A DNA stretch of 42,619 bases from Rhizobacter sp. Lineage in GTDB: Bacteria; Pseudomonadota; Gammaproteobacteria; Burkholderiales; Burkholderiaceae_C. The position numbers and the translations under genes were made by a program. Numbering within the stretch: position 1 is the first letter of the stretch; each line of letters starts with the position of its first letter. The DNA lies in the NCBI GenBank assembly GCA_023954175.1, contig JAMLIM010000027.1:1-42619 (forward strand). The letters are read 5' to 3'. Positions 37,078 through 42,619 of this stretch are shown here, piece after piece. Under the pieces are notes generated by a model. The model searched no databases, was not told the DNA's origin, and worked only from the letters and a program-made list of their open reading frames with translations.

Positions 37078-40000
37078 TCACCTGAAATTGCGGCTGCGAC
37101 TCACGAGCCCCTGCAGCAGCGCCGAGTGATCGACCATGCGCGCGGCCACCAGGTGCATCACCGCATGTTCGCCGTCGCCCTCGCGCTGCCAGGTGCCGTA
37201 GACCGTCATCAGCGTGCTCGCGAGCAGCGCGCGGCGCTGCGCCTCGGCCACCCGCGGCCAGACGATGACGTTGACGGCGCCGGTCTCGTCCTCGAGCGTG
37301 ACGAACACCGTGCCTTTCGCCGTCTCCGGCCGCTGGCGGTGCGTGACGAGCCCGCTCGCACGCGCGAGGCGCCCGTTCGGGTAGCCGTGCAACACGGCCG
37401 CCGGCTGCACCCGGAACGCCGCGAGTTCGTCGCGCAGCAAGGCAAGCGGGTGGCGCTCGAGGCTCAGGCCGAGCGCGCGGTAGTCGGCCAGCATGTCCTC
37501 GGCCTCGCTCGGCGCGGCGAGGCGCGCGGGCGCGGCCTCGGCGGTGCGCGTCGCGCGCAGCATCGGCGTCGGCCGGGTGTCGATGCCGGCCACCGCCCAC
37601 GCCGCATCGTGGCGGTGGCCGGCGAGGTGCTGCAGCGCATCGGCCTGCGCGAGCACCTGCAGATCGTGCGCGTTGAGCGCGGCGCGGCGCGCGAGGTCCT
37701 CGACGCCCGCGAACGGCGCGGCATCGCGCGCCTCGACGATGCGCGCGGCCGCTTCGGCGCCGAGGCCGCCGACCTGGTTCAGGCCGAGGCGCACGGCACG
37801 CAGCGGCAGGCCTTCACCTGCGGCGCGCGTTCCGGCTTGCAGGCCGGAACCGCTCAGCGGGCTTGCGTCCGCGCCCGGCGACGCGACCTCCAGCGCCGCC
37901 TCGCAACCGCTCACCCGCACGTCGACCGGCCGCACCTCGACGCCATGTGCGCGCGCGTCGCGCACGAGCTGCGCCGGCGCGTAAAAGCCCATCGGCTGGC
38001 TGTTGAGCAGCGCGGCGAGGAAGGCGTCCGGGTGATGGCGCTTGATCCAGCTGCTGACGTAGGCGAGCAGCGCGAAGCTCGCCGCGTGGCTCTCGGGGAA
38101 GCCGTATTCGCCGAAGCCCTCGATCTGCTTGAAGATCGCTTCGGCGAACTCGCGCGCATAGCCCTTCTCGACCATACGGCCGGTGAGCCGCTCGTGGAAC
38201 GGGCCGAGGCCGCCCTTGCGCTTCCACGCCGCCATCGCGCGGCGCAGCGCGTCGGCCTCGCCGGGGGTGAAGTCGGCGGCGAGGATCGCGAGCTGCATCA
38301 CCTGCTCCTGGAAGATCGGCACGCCGCGCGTGCGTTCCAGCGCCTGGCGCACCTCGGCGCTCGGGTAGACGACTTCGTCGGCAGGCAGCGCGCGGTTCTT
38401 CAGGTACGGGTGCACCATGCCGCCCTGGATCGGCCCCGGCCGCACGATCGCGACCTCGACGACGAGGTCGTAGAAGCGGCGCGGCTGCAGGCGCGGCAGC
38501 ATGCTCATTTGCGCGCGCGATTCGATCTGGAACACGCCGACGGTGTCGGCGCGGCAGATCATGTCGTAGGTGGCTGCGTCTTCGGCGGGCACGTCCTGCA
38601 TCTCGAATGACGACCCGCTCTTTGCCGAGATGAACGCGAGCGCGCGCCGGATCGCGCTCAGCATGCCGAGCGCGAGGATGTCGACCTTCAGCAGCCCGAG
38701 CGTGTCGAGGTCGTCCTTGTCCCACTGGATCACGCTCCTCAACACCGGGAGCGGTCCGCCAGGCAGCGCGACCTCCGCGGCCCCGGTGTTGCCGCCCGCC
38801 TGCGCTGGTCGGTCCCCGTTCCGGGGCCCCTCGCCCTTCGCTCCGGCGGGCGCCCTCATCGCCGCGTTCTCGACCGGCACGAGCTGCGCGATCTGGTCGC
38901 GCGCGATGACGAAGCCGCCGGGGTGCTGGCTCAGGTGGCGCGGGAAGCCGATCAGCTGGCGCGTCAGCTCGGCCCACAGCCTGACGAGTGGCGCGTCGGG
39001 GTCGAAGCCGTTCTCGCGCAGACGCTCGGGGTTGATGGACTTGCCGTCGAACCATTGCTGCGATTTGGCGACCGCATCGATCGCCGACAGATCGAAGCCG
39101 AGCGCGCGCCCCATGTCGCGCAGCGCCGAGCGCGAGCGGTAGCTGATGACGACCGCCGTCAGCGCGGCGCGGTGGCGGCCGTACTTGCGGTAGATGTACT
39201 GGATCACCTCCTCGCGCCGCTGGTGCTCGAAATCGATGTCGATGTCGGGCGGCTCGTTGCGCTCGGCGCTGACGAAGCGCTCGAACAGCACGTTCATGCG
39301 CGACGGGTCGACCTCCGTCACGCCCAGGCAATAGCAGACCGCCGAGTTGGCCGCGCTGCCGCGCCCCTGGCACAGGATGCCCTCTCCGCGTGCCCAGTGC
39401 ACGATGTCGGCAACGGTCAGGAAGTAGGGCTCGTACTGCAGCTGCGCGATCAGCGCGAGTTCATGCTCGACGAGCTTGCGCACCGCGTCGGGCAGGCCCG
39501 CCGGGTAGCGCTTGCGCGCGCCGGCCTCGGTGAGCGCGCGCAGGTGGCTGGCCGGCGTGGCGCCCTCGGGCACGATCTCGCGCGGGTATTCGTAGCGCAG
39601 CTCGTCGAGCGAGAAGCTGCACGTGCCGGCGATCGCCACCGTGCGCGCGAGCCACTCGGGCGGATAGAGCGCCTGCAGCCGGCCGCGCGAACGCAGGTGC
39701 GCCTCGGCGTTCGGCTCGAGCGCGAAGCCGCATTGCGCCACCGGCAGCGCAAGCCGCGTCGCGACGAGCGCGTCGTGCAGCGGCTTGCGCGAACGCAGGT
39801 GCATGCGCACGCCACCCGCGGCGACGATGGAGAGGCCGCTCGCCTGCGCGACGCGCTGCACGAGCTCGATCAGCTGATCGTCGTCGGCATGGTGCAGCAG
39901 CTCGACCGCGATCGCGCAACGCTCGGGCCCGAACCAGGTCTTGAGCCACATCGCGTGGGCGAACGTGGCCTCGAAGCTCTGCGACGCAGCGGGCAGCAGC

Positions 40001-40434
40001 AGCGCAAAGCAGCCCGGCAGCCCGGCGAGCGTCGGCGCGTTCGGCACCTTGCCCTCGACGTCCGACGGATGCGCCAGGTAGCTGCCCTTCGCCGCGCGCC
40101 GGCGCGCGACGGTGATCCACTGCGACAGGTTGCCGTAGCCGCGGCGCGACTGCGCGAGCAGCACGAGGCGGGCGTGCGGCGCGCCTGCCGCGTCGGCGGA
40201 CTTGGGCGGCGCCGGCAGCGTGAGCTGCATCTCGGCGCCGATGACGAGATGCACGCCGAGTTGCCTGGCCGCGCCGTGCGCCCGCACGACGCCGGCGAGC
40301 GAGCATTCGTCGGTGATCGCAAGCGCCGCATAGCCCAGCTGCGCCGCGCGCGACACCAGCTCTTCAGGGTGCGAAGCGGCGGTGAGGAAGCTGAAGTTGC
40401 TGCGGCAGTGCAGCTCGGCGTAGGCGGGGAGCAC
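37078..40434 (-). CDS. dnaE2: Error-prone DNA polymerase DnaE2 (ImuC)
   Basis: A 1118-residue C-family polymerase used in SOS translesion mutagenesis. The PHP domain starts AYAELHCRSNFSFL and continues ALAITDECSLAGVVRAH. The palm has the catalytic aspartates in NEPPDIDIDFEHQRREE and the IQWDKDDLDTLGLLKVDILA block. PGPIQGGMVHPYL, then GFGEYGFPESHAASFALLAY and HHPDAFLAALLNSQPMGFY are typical DnaE2. The OB domain is GLVTHRQRPETAKGTVFVTL, and the C-terminal end SRNFR matches the family. The start is GTG, 9 bp after the intI stop. imuA/imuB, the usual partners, are not next to it. Two palindromic insertions are present (38737-38856 and around 37829-37850). Confidence 0.95.
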   Translation of the reverse strand: MLPAYAELHCRSNFSFLTAASHPEELVSRAAQLGYAALAITDECSLAGVVRAHGAARQLGVHLVIGAEMQLTLPAPPKSADAAGAPHARLVLLAQSRRGYGNLSQWITVARRRAAKGSYLAHPSDVEGKVPNAPTLAGLPGCFALLLPAASQSFEATFAHAMWLKTWFGPERCAIAVELLHHADDDQLIELVQRVAQASGLSIVAAGGVRMHLRSRKPLHDALVATRLALPVAQCGFALEPNAEAHLRSRGRLQALYPPEWLARTVAIAGTCSFSLDELRYEYPREIVPEGATPASHLRALTEAGARKRYPAGLPDAVRKLVEHELALIAQLQYEPYFLTVADIVHWARGEGILCQGRGSAANSAVCYCLGVTEVDPSRMNVLFERFVSAERNEPPDIDIDFEHQRREEVIQYIYRKYGRHRAALTAVVISYRSRSALRDMGRALGFDLSAIDAVAKSQQWFDGKSINPERLRENGFDPDAPLVRLWAELTRQLIGFPRHLSQHPGGFVIARDQIAQLVPVENAAMRAPAGAKGEGPRNGDRPAQAGGNTGAAEVALPGGPLPVLRSVIQWDKDDLDTLGLLKVDILALGMLSAIRRALAFISAKSGSSFEMQDVPAEDAATYDMICRADTVGVFQIESRAQMSMLPRLQPRRFYDLVVEVAIVRPGPIQGGMVHPYLKNRALPADEVVYPSAEVRQALERTRGVPIFQEQVMQLAILAADFTPGEADALRRAMAAWKRKGGLGPFHERLTGRMVEKGYAREFAEAIFKQIEGFGEYGFPESHAASFALLAYVSSWIKRHHPDAFLAALLNSQPMGFYAPAQLVRDARAHGVEVRPVDVRVSGCEAALEVASPGADASPLSGSGLQAGTRAAGEGLPLRAVRLGLNQVGGLGAEAAARIVEARDAAPFAGVEDLARRAALNAHDLQVLAQADALQHLAGHRHDAAWAVAGIDTRPTPMLRATRTAEAAPARLAAPSEAEDMLADYRALGLSLERHPLALLRDELAAFRVQPAAVLHGYPNGRLARASGLVTHRQRPETAKGTVFVTLEDETGAVNVIVWPRVAEAQRRALLASTLMTVYGTWQREGDGEHAVMHLVAARMVDHSALLQGLVSRSRNFR
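37829..37850. repeat. Palindrome inside a dnaE2 linker
   Basis: GTTCCGGC-TTGCAG-GCCGGAAC is a perfect 8-bp inverted repeat. It encodes part of an Ala/Gly/Ser-rich linker (GSGLQAGTRAAGEG) that I would not expect at this point of DnaE2, between the fingers region and the helix-hairpin-helix domain. Confidence 0.5.
38737..38856. repeat. In-frame palindromic insertion of about 120 nt within dnaE2
   Basis: DnaE2 proteins normally read from VPVENAAM almost directly into the VIQWDKDDLD block. Here about 40 extra residues rich in Gly/Ala/Pro intervene. The DNA contains nested inverted repeats: CAACACCGGG (38740-38749) with CCCGGTGTTG (38782-38791), GCCCGCC (38794-38800) with GGCGGGC (38845-38851), and CCCCG-TTC-CGGGG (38814-38826). 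This looks like a REP-like palindromic element that inserted without breaking the frame. Confidence 0.6.
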
Positions 40435-40443
40435 GGCGGCCGC

Positions 40444-41508
40444 TCATGCCGCGTGCGGTGCGTAGGCTGCATAGGGCTCGCGAGCCGCGGGCGGCAAGGA
40501 CGGCGCGGCCTCCCCGACCAACGCATCGAGCGGGCTGCGCACCGCGCCGCCGCCGAGCTTGAGCACGTGGGTGTAGATCATCGTCGTGCTGACGTCGCTG
40601 TGGCCGAGCAGCGCCTGCACGGTGCGGATGTCGTAGCCCGCCTGCAGCAGATGGGTGGCGAACGAATGGCGCAACGTGTGCGGCGTGGCCGGCCGCTCGA
40701 TGCCGGCCCGCTCGACCGCGCGCTTGAAGGCGCGCTGGAACGTCTGGTCGAAGACATGGTGCCTGCGCTCGACGCCGGTGCGCGGGTCGACCGAAAGGCT
40801 GGCTTGCGGGAAGAGCCAGAACCATGTCCACGACGCACCCGCGCGTGGGTACTTGCGATCGAGCGCATCGGGCATGTACACACAGGCACCGCCGCCTTCG
40901 CGATCCGCGGCCCACAGCAGGCGCGCCCGCGCCAGCTGCTGGCGCAGCGCGGGCACGAGCACTTCGGGCAGCATCACCAGCCTGTCCTTCGCGCCCTTGC
41001 CCTCGCGCGCGATCACCGCCCGGTGCTCAAAATCGACATCCTTCACGCGCAGGCCGATCGCCTCGGTGATGCGCATGCCGGTGCCGTAGAGCAATTGCGC
41101 CAACAGGAGATGCTCGGCGTCGATGGCTGCGAACAGGCGCGCCACTTCGTCGCGGGCGAGCACCGCCGGAAGCCGGGTGCTGCTGCGCGGGCGCCCGATC
41201 TCGCTCATCCACGGCAAGTCGAGCCCGAGCACGCGCTGATACAGGAAAAGCAAGGCCGACAGCGCCTGCTTGTGCGTGGCGACCGCGACGCGACGCTCAC
41301 CGGCCAGCCAGGAAAGAAACGACTCGACCTCCGGCCCGCCCATATCCCGCGGATGACGCAGCCCGTGGAAGCGCACGAACGCGCGTACCCAATGGACATA
41401 GGACTGCTCGGTCCGTATGCTGTAGTGAAGGTAGCGAATGCGCTCACGCACCTGGTCGAGCAGCTTGGCGGCCTTCAACGGCGGGAGCGAACGGGTGATG
41501 CTTTTCAC
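40444..41508 (-). CDS. intI: Integron integrase IntI (tyrosine recombinase)
   Basis: A 354-residue site-specific recombinase that moves gene cassettes between attC and attI. The N-terminus ([20 protein letters not shown], then [13 protein letters not shown]) is very close to class 1 IntI as I remember it. Catalytic residues are Arg in [14 protein letters not shown], Lys in [19 protein letters not shown] with His-x-x-Arg, His in [11 protein letters not shown] and Tyr in IYTHVL. The IntI-specific insert is present as [21 protein letters not shown] short Ala/Pro-rich tail follows SPLDAL. The start is GTG. It is transcribed away from the cassettes, behind a LexA box, and directly into dnaE2. Confidence 0.95.
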   Translation of the reverse strand: MKSITRSLPPLKAAKLLDQVRERIRYLHYSIRTEQSYVHWVRAFVRFHGLRHPRDMGGPEVESFLSWLAGERRVAVATHKQALSALLFLYQRVLGLDLPWMSEIGRPRSSTRLPAVLARDEVARLFAAIDAEHLLLAQLLYGTGMRITEAIGLRVKDVDFEHRAVIAREGKGAKDRLVMLPEVLVPALRQQLARARLLWAADREGGGACVYMPDALDRKYPRAGASWTWFWLFPQASLSVDPRTGVERRHHVFDQTFQRAFKRAVERAGIERPATPHTLRHSFATHLLQAGYDIRTVQALLGHSDVSTTMIYTHVLKLGGGAVRSPLDALVGEAAPSLPPAAREPYAAYAPHAA

Positions 41509-41518
41509 GGCTTTTTAG

Positions 41519-41538
41519 TACTGTATGTCCATACAGCA
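41519..41538. promoter_or_regulatory. LexA (SOS) box over the intI promoter
   Basis: TACTGTATGTCCATACAGCA contains a perfect CTGT-N8-ACAG palindrome (41521-41536) and closely matches the E. coli SOS consensus. It lies 13-28 nt upstream of the intI GTG, overlapping the -10 edge and the expected transcription start. LexA would be expected to repress intI, and with it dnaE2. Confidence 0.85.
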
Positions 41539-41563
41539 TACACGCCGCCAGCCCAGACTTCAA
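41535..41563 (-). promoter_or_regulatory. intI promoter
   Basis: On the minus strand TTGAAG (41558-41563) and TATGCT (41535-41540) are separated by 17 nt. The -10 touches the LexA box. Transcription would start near 41528, inside the box, with a leader of about 20 nt and no obvious Shine-Dalgarno before the GTG. Confidence 0.6.
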
Positions 41564-41596
41564 GCGCCTCCCGGCGAGTTCAGGGCCGTCAGATTA

Positions 41597-41649
41597 GGGA
41601 GCAGCCCAATGCGTTATCCGTCACATTTGCGCCCCATATCACGTTAGGC
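41597..41649 (+). other. attI recombination site (candidate)
   Basis: The cassette insertion point is the GTTAGGC core at 41643-41649. Upstream, TTAGGGAGCAGCCCAATGCG resembles the direct-repeat region of attI1 (TTATGGAGCAGC...ATG) as I recall it. Position between a divergent intI and the first cassette is as expected. Exact limits are uncertain. Confidence 0.7.
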
Positions 41650-41656
41650 CTCAGAA

Positions 41657-41974
41657 ATGAATCCGATCCGGCCTCGTCGAGTCATGTTCTTCCATGCACT
41701 GAAAACTTGGGGCGTCATGGTCGTAACCTTCGTCCCGCTCTTCCTGCTTGCCGACTACTTGCCCACGTGGGCATTCAACACACTATTCCTGGCCCTGGCT
41801 CTTCTGGTCTTCTTCCCGGTAGTGTTCGCAGTCGGGCCGCTTGGCCGCAGGATTGGAAGACCACTAAACGAAATGGCAATCGCCAAGGCGCATCTGGAAC
41901 GTGAGGCTCTCCGAGCAAGAACATCGTCTGGCCGAGGCGACAACCAAGGCACAAAGCATGAAGGCAACACCTAG
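41657..41974 (+). CDS. Integron cassette 1: small membrane protein (105 aa, unknown)
   Basis: The first cassette gene starts 8 nt after the GTTAGGC core. The protein has two hydrophobic segments (VMVVTFVPLFLLADYL, then FNTLFLALALLVFFPVVFAV), each bordered by basic residues (NPIRPRR, GRRIGRP), and a hydrophilic tail (HLEREALRARTSSGRG). No family is recognised. Codon use is less GC-rich than in the chromosome to the left. Expression may come from a cassette promoter in attI or intI, but none is obvious. Confidence 0.7.
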   Translation: MNPIRPRRVMFFHALKTWGVMVVTFVPLFLLADYLPTWAFNTLFLALALLVFFPVVFAVGPLGRRIGRPLNEMAIAKAHLEREALRARTSSGRGDNQGTKHEGNT

Positions 41975-42122
41975 AGCCGTCGAGTCTATGCCTTGGTTGT
42001 CAGGCCCCCTCATTGCTCGCCTCGTAGCCATCGCATCTGGTTGTTTGGTGGTTTGGCAAAGCACTTCCCGCCTGAGGCCTAACCATTCCTTCAAGCGGAC
42101 ATGCCTTCGGCATGCCGCTTAA
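41958..42122 (+). CDS. Possible second ORF of cassette 1 (54 aa) reading into attC
   Basis: The ATG overlaps the end of the first cassette ORF. It has one hydrophobic stretch (LIARLVAIASGCLVVW) and ends RLRPNHSFKRTCLRHAA, i.e. the attC sequence translated. Such tails are a known by-product of frames running into attC. It could be real, a frameshifted continuation of the first ORF, or chance. Confidence 0.3.
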   Translation: MKATPRAVESMPWLSGPLIARLVAIASGCLVVWQSTSRLRPNHSFKRTCLRHAA

Positions 42123-42136
42123 GTCAAACGTTAGAT
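42077..42136 (+). other. attC site (59-base element) of cassette 1
   Basis: R'' core GCCTAAC (42077-42083) and R' core GTTAGAT (42130-42136) bracket two imperfect complementary arms: TTCAAGCGG and CCGCTTAA, with an unpaired base, around a central ATGCC-TTC-GGCAT hairpin. Length 60 nt, textbook form. The next cassette ORF starts inside the R' core. Confidence 0.9.
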
Positions 42137-42593
42137 GGCACCATCCACCTTCGGCATCGGAACCGTAGTCTCCGACGCACTGCGCGTCCTGAGTTTCCGA
42201 CGCCCGTCGCCGGCGATCGCCGCTCACTGGAGGGCCTACCTAGCACTTGGTCTGCTCTTCACGTGGCTGGCCGGTGTTGGCCGCTACTGGGACAACCCGC
42301 GTGCCCTTGCGTGGCAACAGTTTGGCCTAGGCTCGCTCGCCTATGTCTTCTGCCTCGCGCTTGTCCTGTGGCTGCTCCTGCTGCCGCTTAAGCCTAAGCT
42401 CTGGTCGTACAAGAACGTTCTTGTCTTCGTAACCCTTACCGCTCCGCCGGCGGTTCTCTACGCCATCCCCGTCGAGCGCTTCATGTCGTTGGCAGCAGCG
42501 CAAGCAGCCAATGCCTGGTTCCTCGGCGTTGTTGCAACTTGGCGCGTAGCGCTGCTCTTCTGGTTCTTGCGGCTGAACCGCCCCGGGAAATGA
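42135..42593 (+). CDS. Integron cassette 2: membrane protein (152 aa, unknown)
   Basis: The start ATG overlaps the attC R' core (GTTAGATG). The protein has about four hydrophobic segments: YLALGLLFTWLAGVGRYW, SLAYVFCLALVLWLLLLPL, VLVFVTLTAPPAVLYAIP and WFLGVVATWRVALLFWFL, with a short basic end (LRLNRPGK). No domain is recognised. The window ends 26 nt past the stop, so its attC is not seen. An ATGA overlap at the stop could start another ORF, but only ten codons are visible. Confidence 0.75.
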   Translation: MAPSTFGIGTVVSDALRVLSFRRPSPAIAAHWRAYLALGLLFTWLAGVGRYWDNPRALAWQQFGLGSLAYVFCLALVLWLLLLPLKPKLWSYKNVLVFVTLTAPPAVLYAIPVERFMSLAAAQAANAWFLGVVATWRVALLFWFLRLNRPGK

Positions 42594-42619
42594 GGAGGCT
42601 CCTTCGTTTGAGAAGATGG

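Noticed and set aside
40444-41508. IntI as a phage or XerC/D-type recombinase
   Set aside because: The IntI-specific insert ([17 protein letters not shown]), the adjacent attI-like site and the attC cassette identify it as an integron integrase.
42590-42619. A third cassette ORF starting at the ATGA overlap
   Set aside because: Only ten codons (MRRLLRLRRW) are visible before the window ends, so it cannot be judged.

Overview
The window is high-GC DNA from a Gram-negative proteobacterium, most likely a betaproteobacterium of the Burkholderiales (inference). Support comes from a secreted PEP-CTERM protein, a TAXI-type solute-binding protein with membrane anchors, EttA, RhlE, DnaE2, and an IntI integrase resembling the class 1 group found in environmental betaproteobacteria. 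Codon use is strongly GC-biased. Two stretches look less GC-rich and foreign: about 23.06-25.45 kb and 41.5 kb to the right edge.

Region 1 (1-5.2 kb, + strand) is the 3' end of a dedicated fatty-acid/polyene-like lipid operon. It holds a double-hotdog dehydratase (cut by the window edge), a catalytic ketosynthase, a second ketosynthase with Ser in place of the active-site Cys, an exported YSC84/SYLF protein, and a single polypeptide joining an AcpS-type phosphopantetheinyl transferase to an LpxL/HtrB-type acyltransferase. The set resembles aryl-polyene-type pathways. Region 2 (5.3-9.7 kb) has a secreted Hcp-fold PEP-CTERM protein, an OmpR-type two-component pair and a glycine-rich, three-repeat putative outer-membrane protein. 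Region 3 (9.7-23 kb) is mostly housekeeping: TAXI binding protein, Xaa-Pro aminopeptidase, ROK sugar kinase, a small exported protein, a LytTR/LytS pair, an SDR oxidoreductase, a lipoprotein zinc protease, EttA and an MFS transporter.

Region 4 (23.06-25.45 kb) is an accessory patch. It has a GNAT gene that looks like a stray integron cassette, a decayed IS630-family element with recognisable terminal inverted repeats, and a HigBA-type toxin-antitoxin pair whose toxin is frameshifted but whose promoter and operator survive. Region 5 (25.6-37 kb) has a PAS-GGDEF-EAL protein, a class III cyclase/TolB-like/TPR protein, RhlE, a Rossmann-fold protein, a beta-CASP nuclease, an MgtC/DUF4010 membrane protein, a small Lys/Ala-rich exported protein, an AMACR-type CoA-transferase family protein and a 2OG-Fe(II) dioxygenase.

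Region 6 (37-42.6 kb) is the most interesting. An integron integrase gene (intI) lies 9 bp upstream of the error-prone polymerase gene dnaE2 on the same strand. A near-consensus LexA box sits over the intI promoter. An attI-like site, a first cassette, a textbook attC and a second cassette run rightward. The layout suggests one SOS-controlled transcript producing both the cassette-shuffling recombinase and a mutagenic polymerase. dnaE2 itself carries an in-frame palindromic insertion of about 120 nt.
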